From contig NZ_JANLCJ010000013.1 in NCBI RefSeq assembly GCF_024979295.1, forward strand, positions 1 to 64,000: a DNA stretch of 64,000 nt. Direction: 5' to 3'. Origin of the DNA: Herbiconiux daphne (GTDB lineage: Bacteria; Actinomycetota; Actinomycetes; Actinomycetales; Microbacteriaceae). Each line of letters begins with the position of its first letter. Position 1 is the first letter of the stretch. Positions 45,863-54,262 of this stretch are shown here, piece by piece. The position numbers and the translations under genes were made by a program. The notes beneath the pieces are model-generated. The model saw only the letters and a list, made by a program, of their open reading frames with translations. It was not told the origin of the DNA and did no database searches.

Positions 45863-46975
45863 ATGAACCTGCGAGCCCACCGCCCCGCGCCCGCCACCCC
45901 CGTGGCTGCCACACCCGCGCCTGCCACCCCCGCCTTCCGCTCCGCGCTCGTCGCGGCGCTCGTCGTTCTCGGCCTCGCCGTCGCCCCGGTCGCCTCGGCA
46001 TCCGCCGCCGACGCCGACGTCACCTGGGGGGTCAGAACCTCGTCGAACGACCAGGGCGCCGACCGCCAGAACTACGACTACGCGGTCGATCCCGGCGGGC
46101 AGGTCACCGACGGCCTCATCATCTCCAACCACGACGACGCCCCGCTCGACCTCGACGTCTACGCCGCCGACGGGTTCACCACCACGAGCGGGCAGCTCGA
46201 CGTCGTCACGCGCGACACCGCATCGACCGAGGTGGGGGCCTGGGTCACGCTCGGCAAGGGCCACGTGCAGGTGCCGGCGGGCGAGTCGGTCGAGGTGCCG
46301 TTCACCCTCACCGTGCCCGAGAACGCCACGCCCGGTGACTACGCCGGAGGCGTGCTGACCTCGCTGGCGCAGCCCGGCCAGGAGGAGGGCATCACCGTCG
46401 ACCGCCGCCTCGGCATCCGCATCCACCTGCGCGTCGGCGGTGAGCTCGCGCCGGCGCTCGCGGTCGAGAACATGCGCGTCGACTACACCGGCACGCTCAA
46501 CCCGTTCGGCACGGGCGACGCCACCGTGAGCTACACCCTGCACAACACCGGCAACGTGCGGCTGGCCGCCGGTCAGGCCGTCACGCTCACGGGCCCCTTC
46601 GGCCTGCTGCCCGTCACGGCCTCGGGCGTCGACGCCGCCCCGGAACTGCTGCCCGGCGAGACCTGGAACGTCACCGTGCCCGTCGCCGGCGTCTTCCCCG
46701 CCTTCGTGCTCTCGGCCACCGCCGTCATCACTCCCGAGCGCAGCGGCCAGGATGCCGGCATCGACCTCACCACCGTCGAGGCTGGTGCGAGCACGGCGGC
46801 CGTGCCCTGGGCGCTCCTCGTGCTCGTGCTGCTGGTGGCCGCGGCCGTGGTGGGCGCCGTGCTGATCACGCGTCGTCGGCGCCGCCGGCAGAAGAGGGTC
46901 GAAGACGCCCGTGTCGCCGAAGCGGTCGAGCAGGCCCTCCGGGAGCGCGAGAGCACGTCGTCGTCGGCGGTCTGA
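45863..46975 (+). CDS. DUF916/WxL-interacting-type surface protein
   Basis: 370 aa. A signal peptide (ends ASASAADA) is followed by the peptidoglycan-binding DUF916 domain: VDPGGQVTDGLIISNHDD, VPAGESVEVPFTLTVPENATPGDYAGGVL and RLGIRIHLRVGG. A second Ig-like domain follows, then a C-terminal transmembrane helix (WALLVLVLLVAAAVVGAVL) and a basic cytoplasmic tail. In Firmicutes such proteins anchor WxL proteins; here the upstream phosphatase has a WxL-like tail, suggesting a pair. GAGGA lies 8 nt before ATG. Confidence 0.85.
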   Translation: MNLRAHRPAPATPVAATPAPATPAFRSALVAALVVLGLAVAPVASASAADADVTWGVRTSSNDQGADRQNYDYAVDPGGQVTDGLIISNHDDAPLDLDVYAADGFTTTSGQLDVVTRDTASTEVGAWVTLGKGHVQVPAGESVEVPFTLTVPENATPGDYAGGVLTSLAQPGQEEGITVDRRLGIRIHLRVGGELAPALAVENMRVDYTGTLNPFGTGDATVSYTLHNTGNVRLAAGQAVTLTGPFGLLPVTASGVDAAPELLPGETWNVTVPVAGVFPAFVLSATAVITPERSGQDAGIDLTTVEAGASTAAVPWALLVLVLLVAAAVVGAVLITRRRRRRQKRVEDARVAEAVEQALRERESTSSSAV

Positions 46976-47000
46976 TTTTCTCCGGGGGCCGTGCGGGCGC

Positions 47001-47006
47001 TACCGT
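47001..47006 (+). promoter_or_regulatory. -10 element, leaderless-type promoter of ppc
   Basis: TACCGT followed by GAGCGT and GTG 47013. There is no Shine-Dalgarno sequence. Confidence 0.55.
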
Positions 47007-47012
47007 GAGCGT

Positions 47013-49700
47013 GTGACCCACGAGTTCGAAGCACTCCCCGGAAACACCGACGACAGCCGACAGCGCGTGAGCGACGAGGTCGATCGAGACCTGCGCGCCG
47101 ACGTGCGACTGCTCGGCTCCCTGCTCGGCCGTGTGCTGGTCGAGGCGGGTGGCCACGAACTGCTCGACGACGTGGAGCGCTTGCGCAGCCTCGTCATCCA
47201 CGCCTACGAGCGCGACAGCGACGCCTCGATCGAAGACGCCGAGGCGCTGGTCGAGTCGTTCACCCCGGAGCGCGCCGAGCAGATCGCCCGGGCGTTCACC
47301 GTCTACTTCCACCTCAGCAACCTCGCCGAGGAGCACCACCGGGTGCGCGTGCTGCGCGCCCGTTCGGCCAGGGGCCAGGATGCCGCCGGCACCGACGCCC
47401 CCGCGGCCGACTCGCTGCCCGCCGCGATCGAGCGGCTGGTGGGCGAGGTCGGGCCCGACGAGACCGCGGAGCGACTGCAGCGGCTGCGCTTCCACCCCGT
47501 GCTCACCGCGCACCCCACCGAGGCCCGGCGGCGCGCCGTGGCGTCGGCGATCAGGCGCATCAGCGAGCTGCTGGCCGAGCGCGACGACGCGGCATCCGGC
47601 TCTCTCACCGCCATCGAGAACGAGCGGCTGCTGCTCGAGCAGATCGACGTGCTGTGGCGCACCTCGCCGCTGCGCACCACCCGACCGACACCGCTCGACG
47701 AGGTGCGCACGGCGATGGCGATCTTCGACCAGACGCTCTTCCAGGTCGTGCCACGCGTCTACCGCCTGCTCGACGACTGGCTGCTGGGAACGGATGCCGG
47801 CGTGGAGCCCGCGCGAGCGCCCGCGTTCATGCGCCTCGGCAGCTGGATCGGCGCCGACCGCGACGGCAACCCGTTCGTCACCGCGAGCGTCACCAAGGCC
47901 GCGGCCGCCATCGCGTCGGAGCACGTGCTGCTCGGCCTCGAGCACGCCGCCACCCGCATCGGCCGCACGCTCACCCTTGACGAGGCCGACACCCCGCCCG
48001 ACGCGGCGCTGCGGCAGCTGGCCGACGAGCAGCGACAGCTGGCCGAGCACATCACCTCGCAGATCGGCACCCGTGCTCCCAACGAGCCGCACCGGCGGGT
48101 GCTGCTCGTTATCGCGCTGCGCATCGCGGCCACCCGCACCGGCGACGAGACGCTCGGCTACGGCCGGCCCGACGAACTGCTCGCCGACCTGCGGGTGGTG
48201 CAGAAGTCGTTGCGTGCGGGCGGGGCGAACCGCAGCGCGAACGGCGAACTGCAGAACCTGATCTGGCAGGTGGACACCTTCGGCTTCCACCTCGCCGAGC
48301 TCGAGGTGCGGCAGCACTCCAAGGTGCACCGGCAGGCCATCGAAGAGGTGCGCGCGGGCGGCGAGCTGGGGGAGATGACGCAGGAGGTGCTCGAGGTCTA
48401 CCGCACGATCTCCTACCTGCAGGGCCGCTACGGGGTCGACGCCGCGCGCCGCTACATCGTGTCGTTCACCCAGTCGTCGGCCGACATCGCCACCGTCTAC
48501 GCCCTCGCCGAAGCCGCCCTCGGTTCGGCCGAGGCGGCGCCCGTGCTCGACGCCATCCCTCTGTTCGAGACCTTCGACGACCTGCAGGCGTCGACCACGA
48601 TCCTCGCCGAGATGATCGAGTTGCCCGCCGTGAAGGCCCGCCTCGCGGCCACCGGCCGGCGCCTGGAGGTGATGCTCGGCTACTCCGACTCGTCGAAAGA
48701 CGTCGGCCCGGTCTCGGCGACGCTCGCGCTCTATGCCGCGCAGTCGCGCATCGCGGAGTGGGCGGAAGAGAACGACATCGAGCTCACCCTGTTCCACGGC
48801 CGTGGCGGAGCCCTCGGCCGCGGTGGTGGCCCGGCCAACGAGGCCGTGCTCGCCCAGCCGCCCGGATCGGTCGACGACCGGTTCAAGCTCACCGAGCAGG
48901 GCGAGGTGATCTTCGCGCAATACGGCGACAAGACCATCGCCGCGCGGCACATCGAGCAGATGGCGGCGGCGACCCTGCTGGCGTCGAGCCCGTCGAACGA
49001 GAACGCGAACCGCCGTTCGGCCATCGACTTCGCTGAGGTGGCCGCCACCATGGACGAAGCCTCGCGCGATCGCTTCTTCGAGCTCGTGAAGGCCGACGGG
49101 TTCGCCCAGTGGTTCGCCCAGGTCACCCCGATGGAGGAGGTCGGCCTGCTCGCGCTCGGGTCGCGGCCCGCTCGCCGCGGGCTCTCGGTCGAGTCGCTCG
49201 AAGACCTGCGCGCCATTCCCTGGGTGTTCGCCTGGACCCAGGCCCGCATCAACCTCACCGGCTGGTTCGGGCTCGGCACCGCGCTCGCCGCCGTGGGCGA
49301 CCTTGCGCAGTTGCAGGATGCCTACGCCCGCTGGCCGCTGTTCACGTCGATGATCGACAACGTCGAGATGTCGCTCGCCAAGACCGACCTGCGCATCGCG
49401 GAGCGCTACCTGGCGCTCGGCGACCGCGACGACCTCGCCGCGCTCGTGCTCGACGAGATGGAGCTCACCCGCGAGTGGGTGCGTCGCACGAGCGGGCACC
49501 GCGAGATCCTCGACGACCGCCCGGTGCTCCGGCGCGCGGTGCGGTTGCGGAGCCCGTATGTCGACGCCCTCTCGTTGCTGCAGCTGCGGGCCCTGCGCGC
49601 GGTGCGTGCATCGGGCAGCACCGACCCCGACGACGCGCCGCACCGCCTGATGCTGCTCGCCGTGAACGGCGTCGCGGCGGGCCTGCAGAACACGGGCTGA
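47013..49700 (+). CDS. ppc: phosphoenolpyruvate carboxylase
   Basis: 895 aa, the full family length. It makes oxaloacetate from PEP and bicarbonate to feed the TCA cycle. Catalytic motifs are VLTAHPTEARRRAV (H167), GYSDSSKDVG (K562) and FHGRGGALGRGGGP; the C-terminus ends QNTG, as in nearly all PEPCs. The GTG start is 6 nt after TACCGT and removes an upstream leader without family support. Confidence 0.96.
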   Translation: MTHEFEALPGNTDDSRQRVSDEVDRDLRADVRLLGSLLGRVLVEAGGHELLDDVERLRSLVIHAYERDSDASIEDAEALVESFTPERAEQIARAFTVYFHLSNLAEEHHRVRVLRARSARGQDAAGTDAPAADSLPAAIERLVGEVGPDETAERLQRLRFHPVLTAHPTEARRRAVASAIRRISELLAERDDAASGSLTAIENERLLLEQIDVLWRTSPLRTTRPTPLDEVRTAMAIFDQTLFQVVPRVYRLLDDWLLGTDAGVEPARAPAFMRLGSWIGADRDGNPFVTASVTKAAAAIASEHVLLGLEHAATRIGRTLTLDEADTPPDAALRQLADEQRQLAEHITSQIGTRAPNEPHRRVLLVIALRIAATRTGDETLGYGRPDELLADLRVVQKSLRAGGANRSANGELQNLIWQVDTFGFHLAELEVRQHSKVHRQAIEEVRAGGELGEMTQEVLEVYRTISYLQGRYGVDAARRYIVSFTQSSADIATVYALAEAALGSAEAAPVLDAIPLFETFDDLQASTTILAEMIELPAVKARLAATGRRLEVMLGYSDSSKDVGPVSATLALYAAQSRIAEWAEENDIELTLFHGRGGALGRGGGPANEAVLAQPPGSVDDRFKLTEQGEVIFAQYGDKTIAARHIEQMAAATLLASSPSNENANRRSAIDFAEVAATMDEASRDRFFELVKADGFAQWFAQVTPMEEVGLLALGSRPARRGLSVESLEDLRAIPWVFAWTQARINLTGWFGLGTALAAVGDLAQLQDAYARWPLFTSMIDNVEMSLAKTDLRIAERYLALGDRDDLAALVLDEMELTREWVRRTSGHREILDDRPVLRRAVRLRSPYVDALSLLQLRALRAVRASGSTDPDDAPHRLMLLAVNGVAAGLQNTG

Positions 49701-49736
49701 TCGGGCTGGGCGATCGGCGCAGTGGGCGTGATGCGT

Positions 49737-50300
49737 TCACTGCGGCGCCAGCGCGGGTCGCACGTCGGCCGCGCTCTCGTCGTGCAATCGATCTCGCCGT
49801 GCCCGGTCGCGCCGCTCCTCGAACTGGCGGCAGGCGAGGCATCCACAGTCCAAGAACAGGTGCGGGCCGGCGCACGCTGCAGCGCGGGGGAGGGCCTCGA
49901 GTGACGGGTAGTCGCGGAACGAGTACCGCGGCACCGTCGAAAAGTAGCCATCGTCGGTGAACACGACCTGCCCGAGGAGCTCTCGCCCGGCGAACTCGGG
50001 ACGTGCGCTCAAGCATTCGTCGATGGCGTCGAGCCAACCATCGGGCTCCCAGCGCCTGCTGTGGTCGTGGTAGGCGAGAACGACGTAACGCACCGGTCGG
50101 ATCGACTGCGACAAGCAGGCGTCGATCTGTTTCAGATAGTCGACGGCATCGTGCTGGACGAACCTCGCGGCGATATCGAGGAAGAGAAGTCTGAGGTCTG
50201 AGTCGAGACCGAGTACCCAGAGCGAATGTCTGCTGGTGTCGTCTCGGTGCACGACAGGTTCGATGAGTTGCAGGACGTCATAGCCGGCTTCGATGATCAT
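49737..50300 (-). CDS. RadC/JAB-like protein with Cys-rich segment
   Basis: 187 aa with no confident family name. H78, H80 and D91 form HxH-x10-D (YHDHS ... WLD), exactly the JAMM metal spacing of RadC/MPN domains, and ELLGQVVFTDDGYFS matches the downstream RadC strand. The catalytic Glu that should precede SLWVLGLDSD is replaced by Arg/His. A CGCLAC cluster follows near the C-terminus, before a charged tail. It may be an inactive or divergent RadC-like protein. ATG lies 6 nt after TACCGT on the - strand. Confidence 0.6.
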   Translation of the reverse strand: MIIEAGYDVLQLIEPVVHRDDTSRHSLWVLGLDSDLRLLFLDIAARFVQHDAVDYLKQIDACLSQSIRPVRYVVLAYHDHSRRWEPDGWLDAIDECLSARPEFAGRELLGQVVFTDDGYFSTVPRYSFRDYPSLEALPRAAACAGPHLFLDCGCLACRQFEERRDRARRDRLHDESAADVRPALAPQ

Positions 50301-50306
50301 GCGGCG

Positions 50307-50312
50307 ACGGTA
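50307..50312 (-). promoter_or_regulatory. -10 element, leaderless-type promoter of the JAB-like gene
   Basis: TACCGT on the - strand with spacer CGCCGC and ATG 50300. There is no Shine-Dalgarno sequence. Confidence 0.5.
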
Positions 50313-50448
50313 CCGGCCTCCGCACGCTCTGAGAGCACGAGAGTCGAACCTGTGGATAACCCGTTCGGAGGCGGCATCCGGGGAGCGCTGGTAATCTGGG
50401 GCACTCGGCGCGGGTGGTCCGGGCCGGATGCGGATCAGGACCGCTCAG

Positions 50449-51126
50449 ATGAACTCTCCCTTCGTGCGATCGACCTCCAGCGCCTCGCGCACCCGGCCCC
50501 GCCGGGTGAACGGCGTGGTGGTGGTGTGCGCCGGTGCGGCCGTGTTCGCGTTGACCGCGCTGACGGCGCTGGCCCCGCCGCCGCCCACCGGAGCGTTCGC
50601 GGCCCAGCAGCTCGCGGCGGAAGGCCAGGCGCAGACCCTCGCCGTGCCGGCGGGAGTCGCCGGCGCGGCGGTGTCGCGCGACGCCTACTCGGCGACCGAC
50701 GGCCTGCAGACGCTCTCGGCCGGCAGCACGAACCGCGACTGGGCGACGCTCGTGCTCTTCCTGGCCGGCTTTCCCACCACGGAGTCGAACATCACGGTGA
50801 TGCTGCGCTGGATGCGCCAGGAGAACGGCCCCGACGACTGGTGGCTGCGCAACAACCCGCTCAACAACGGCTGGGGGTCGGGCGGCGGCAGCGGCCTCGG
50901 CAGCTACGACAACCTCGTCACGGCCGCCGAGAACGTGGGCAACGCCCTGCACGGCAACTCGGGGTATGCCGCGATCGTGGCCGGCTTCGCCTCATCGGCG
51001 CCGACCGAGCAGATCGAGCAGGCCATCTGGGCGTCGCCGTGGGCGAGCAGCCACTACGCGAACGGCAGCCACTGGTCGTACACGCCCGTTCCGGAATACG
51101 CGTCACCGCCCGGCACCTGGGGCTAG
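50449..51126 (+). CDS. secreted protein, function unknown (possibly lysozyme-like fold)
   Basis: A 225-aa protein with a basic leader and hydrophobic segment (VVVVCAGAAVFALTALTALA) acting as signal peptide or anchor. The mature part has NITVMLRWMRQENGPDDWW, RNNPLNNGWGSGGGSGLGSY and WASPWASSHYANG, reminiscent of peptidoglycan-binding or glucosaminidase-like proteins in which a Glu follows MRQ. I do not assign an activity. ATG 50449 has AGGA 8 nt upstream; 50428 is an alternative. TAATCT at 50392-50397 may be its -10. Confidence 0.75.
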   Translation: MNSPFVRSTSSASRTRPRRVNGVVVVCAGAAVFALTALTALAPPPPTGAFAAQQLAAEGQAQTLAVPAGVAGAAVSRDAYSATDGLQTLSAGSTNRDWATLVLFLAGFPTTESNITVMLRWMRQENGPDDWWLRNNPLNNGWGSGGGSGLGSYDNLVTAAENVGNALHGNSGYAAIVAGFASSAPTEQIEQAIWASPWASSHYANGSHWSYTPVPEYASPPGTWG

Positions 51127-51173
51127 GCGCTGAGACCGGTCACCGGGGCAGTCGCTGCGACTGGTCGCTGAGG

Positions 51174-52130
51174 CTAATCGCCGATGCGGCTCAGGATGCG
51201 GCCGCCCTTGCGCACCGCGCGCACGAACAGATTGCGCTGCGGCTCCGGGGGCACCTCGGGGGCACCGCCGGCCGGGGCATCCGTTCGCACCAGCACCACC
51301 ATGGCCTGGTCGAACAGCTCGCCCTGCGGCACCCAGCTCTCGAGGGTGAAACCCGCCTGGCCCCAGACCGACTCGACCCACGGCCGCGGCGCCACGGCCC
51401 AGGCGTAGAAGCTGCGTGAGCGCGGGCCGTCGTCGTCGGCCCCTCCGCCGGCGTAGACGAATTCGCCGCGCCGGGCCGCCTCGACGCTGACGACGGCGTC
51501 GGGCACCACGAGCGCCAGGCGCTGGGCGAACAGATCGGCCTCGCCGGCGGCGACCGCCGCCTGGGCGCCCGCGACCACCGCGAGGAACTCGTCTTCGAGC
51601 ACGGTGATGAACACGCGGGAACCCGGATGCGTGACCCGCGCGAACTCCGCGGCCCACTGCCGGTGCGCGTCTTCGGAGAGGTGCGAGAACACGCTGAAGG
51701 CGGTGATGGCGTCGAAGGTGCCCTCACGGAAGATCGACGGCGGCCACGGCGCGTTGGTGACGGCGTTCACGCCCGGCAGGGTGCCCTGCAGCAGCACGCT
51801 CATCTCGGAGTCGACGTCGCTCGACCAGATCTGGTCGGCCCGGAACCGCCGGAGCAGCATGCGCGTGATGCGGCCCCAGCCCGATCCGAAGTCGAGCACG
51901 GTCTGCAGGGCGGCGTCACCGGCGGGCCACTGCTCGAACGCCTTGTCGACGAAACGCTCGGCCTCGGAGTAGGCCGCCAGGTAGCTCGAGCCGACGAACT
52001 TCTGCTGGATGCGCGCCGGCGGATTGAGGGGCGCGTGATCGAGCGGATCGGCGATCTGGGGGAGTGCTTCGAGGGTCGGCGCGTCAGCGAGCTGACGCAC
52101 GAACGGGCTTCCGGTCTCCTCAGTCGCCAT
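51174..52130 (-). CDS. class I SAM-dependent methyltransferase
   Basis: 318 aa. LDFGSGWGRITRMLLRRF is motif I (SAM binding), IWSSDVDSEM carries the acidic ribose-binding residue and FDAITAFSVFSHLSED is motif IV. About 75 N-terminal residues and a ~90-residue C-terminal extension flank the fold. The substrate is unknown; layouts like this occur in surface glycan methylation. ATG is preceded by GGAGG at 7 nt. Confidence 0.85.
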   Translation of the reverse strand: MATEETGSPFVRQLADAPTLEALPQIADPLDHAPLNPPARIQQKFVGSSYLAAYSEAERFVDKAFEQWPAGDAALQTVLDFGSGWGRITRMLLRRFRADQIWSSDVDSEMSVLLQGTLPGVNAVTNAPWPPSIFREGTFDAITAFSVFSHLSEDAHRQWAAEFARVTHPGSRVFITVLEDEFLAVVAGAQAAVAAGEADLFAQRLALVVPDAVVSVEAARRGEFVYAGGGADDDGPRSRSFYAWAVAPRPWVESVWGQAGFTLESWVPQGELFDQAMVVLVRTDAPAGGAPEVPPEPQRNLFVRAVRKGGRILSRIGD

Positions 52131-52195
52131 GCAGTCCTCCAGTTAGATCGGTGGCGCGCCCATCTTGGCACACTTCCCCTGCGGTGGCCGATGAG

Positions 52196-52201
52196 TAGTC
52201 T
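52196..52201 (+). promoter_or_regulatory. candidate -10 of the flotillin operon
   Basis: TAGTCT, followed by a ~43-nt leader with GGAAAGG before ATG 52245. There is no clear -35. Confidence 0.35.
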
Positions 52202-52244
52202 CGTCGTAGACGACTCCGCCACTTCTGTAGGAAAGGCCGCCTTC

Positions 52245-53855
52245 ATGACGACCCCGTTCTCGTTCGATTCCCTTCTCACCGTGGTCGTGATCGCGATCGT
52301 CGTGGTCATTCTGCTGATCGTGCTGTTCACGCTGCTGCGCGGCATCAAGGTGGCCAAGCCCGACGAGGCCATCATCGTCACCTCCCGGCAGAAACCGGTG
52401 AAGGCGGGCCACGCACCACTCGGCCAGACGGCGCTCGAAGAGACCGAGAACGCCGGCCAGCGCGTGGTGTTCGGCTCGCGGGTGTTCGTCAAGCCGATCG
52501 TCGAGGCGCACTTCAAGCTCTCGCTGCGCAGCCGCCAGCTGAACGTGCAGGCCACGGCGCAGACGAAGGATGCCATCACCATCAAGGTCAACGCGGTCGC
52601 GGTGGTGAAGGTGGGCGGCTCGGAGTCGATGGTGCGCGCGGCCGCCCAGCGCTTCTTGAACCAGCAGGACCAGATCGAGACCTCGACCGAGGAGGTGCTG
52701 AGCGGATCGGTGCGCTCGATCGTGGGCCAGCTCACGGTGACCGAGATCATCACCAACCGGCAGGCGCTGCAGGGCCAGGTGCTCGACGCCGTGCGCGAGT
52801 CGCTCGACGTGCAGGGTCTGCAGATCGACACGTTGCAGATCAAGGAGATCGACGACGACAACGGCTACATCCGCGACCTCGGGCGTGCCGAGGCCGCGCG
52901 CGTGAAGCAGGTCGCCGAGGTGGCCGAGTCGGTCGCCCGCCGCACCTCGGAGGAGGCCCGCATCGAGGCCGACCAGGCCGTGGCCGAGCAGCAGCGCAAG
53001 CTCGACCTGCGCAACGCCGAGATCCAGAAGGAGACCGACAAGGCGCGCGCCGAGGCGGCCGCCTCCCGGCCGCTGGCCGAGGCGATCTCGCAGCAGGAGG
53101 TCATCGCCCAGCAGGAGATCACCGCCGGCAAGCGCGTGGGCCTGCGCAAACAGGAGCTCGACGCCGAGATCCGTGCCGTGGCTGACGCCGAGGCCTACTC
53201 GCTCGAGAAGAAGGCCCAGGCGGATGCCGCGGCCGCGGTGGCCGCCGCGAACGCCGAACGTGATCGCCGCAAGGCCGTGGCCGAGGCGGTCGAGGCCGAG
53301 GGCATCGCCGAGCGCAACCGCCGCCGCTCCGCGGCCGAGGCGCTCGAGGCCGAGGGTGTCGCCGAGAAGAACCGCCGCATCGCCGGTGCCGAGGCGCTCA
53401 AGGCTGAGGGCGAGGCAGAGGCGAACTCGATCCGCGTGAAGGGTGCCGCCGAAGCGGAGGCCACCAGGGCACAGGCTGACGCCCTCGAGGAGCGCGCCGA
53501 CGACCTGCTGCGGCAGCAGGTGATCGGCCAGCTGCCCGCCATCGTGCGCGCGGCATCCGAGCCCCTGTCGGCCATCTCGAACATGACCATCATCTCGAGC
53601 GACGGCCAGGGCACCGAGCAGGTGAGCGGCAACGTGGCGAGCCAGCTGGCGTCGTCGATGCAGATCGTGAAAGACCTGGTCGGCATCGACATCGCCGAGA
53701 TCGTGACGGGCCGGGCCACCGGTGCCGCCGCGGGTCAGGCCTTCGCCGAGCAGAGCGGCGGCCGTGCGGCCGGCGCGACGGGCACGAGCGGTTCCGCTGG
53801 GTCGGCGCGCCGCAGCACGGCGGTGCGGGCGAGCACACCCCCGGCCGAGTCATGA
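52245..53855 (+). CDS. flotillin-like SPFH-domain protein
   Basis: 536 aa. An N-terminal membrane helix (~9-32) is followed by the SPFH/PHB domain (IKVAKPDEAIIVTSR to ~200) and a long Ala/Glu-rich coiled coil (~200-440) with several ~13-residue repeats such as AVAEAVEAEGIAERNRR. The C-terminus is Gly/Ala/Ser-rich. Flotillins scaffold membrane microdomains and affect secretion and envelope stress. It is followed with ATGA overlap by a small membrane protein, as is common (NfeD-like partners). Confidence 0.9.
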   Translation: MTTPFSFDSLLTVVVIAIVVVILLIVLFTLLRGIKVAKPDEAIIVTSRQKPVKAGHAPLGQTALEETENAGQRVVFGSRVFVKPIVEAHFKLSLRSRQLNVQATAQTKDAITIKVNAVAVVKVGGSESMVRAAAQRFLNQQDQIETSTEEVLSGSVRSIVGQLTVTEIITNRQALQGQVLDAVRESLDVQGLQIDTLQIKEIDDDNGYIRDLGRAEAARVKQVAEVAESVARRTSEEARIEADQAVAEQQRKLDLRNAEIQKETDKARAEAAASRPLAEAISQQEVIAQQEITAGKRVGLRKQELDAEIRAVADAEAYSLEKKAQADAAAAVAAANAERDRRKAVAEAVEAEGIAERNRRRSAAEALEAEGVAEKNRRIAGAEALKAEGEAEANSIRVKGAAEAEATRAQADALEERADDLLRQQVIGQLPAIVRAASEPLSAISNMTIISSDGQGTEQVSGNVASQLASSMQIVKDLVGIDIAEIVTGRATGAAAGQAFAEQSGGRAAGATGTSGSAGSARRSTAVRASTPPAES

Positions 53856-54262
53856 GCCAGGTCGAGCCGCGCCGGCGGCCGGGTCTCGTGACCTTCGCGG
53901 TGGTGCTGATGTACATCGGCGGGGTCGCGCAGGTGGCCCTCGGCATCCTGACCATCTTCTTGCGCTACGCGCCCGGTGCCGAGGCCGACGGGCTCGTGCT
54001 GCCGGTGACGCTGTTCGGATCGGGAATGATCTTCTTCGGCCTCTTCGTGGTGGCCCTCGCGTCGGGGGTGGCGCGGGGGAGCCGTGCGGCCCGCGTCGGC
54101 GCGACCGTCGTGATGCTGCTCGGGCTCGTGCTCGCCATCGTCGACCTGGTGGTGGCGGCCGACGGCGACTGGTCGGGGGTCGCGGTGCAGACCGTGGCGT
54201 CGGCCGCCGTGATCCTGCCGCTCTGGACCGGGCGGGGCCGGCTCTACTTCGCCGCGCGCTGA
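53852..54262 (+). CDS. small membrane protein partner of flotillin
   Basis: 136 aa with four hydrophobic segments (FAVVLMYIGGVAQVALGILTI, LPVTLFGSGMIFFGLFVVAL, ATVVMLLGLVLAIVDLVV, VAVQTVASAAVILPLW). ATG overlaps the flotillin stop, so the pair is coupled. It is not an NfeD by motif. The function is unknown; DUF-type membrane chaperone to the flotillin raft is a guess. Confidence 0.75.
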   Translation: MSQVEPRRRPGLVTFAVVLMYIGGVAQVALGILTIFLRYAPGAEADGLVLPVTLFGSGMIFFGLFVVALASGVARGSRAARVGATVVMLLGLVLAIVDLVVAADGDWSGVAVQTVASAAVILPLWTGRGRLYFAAR

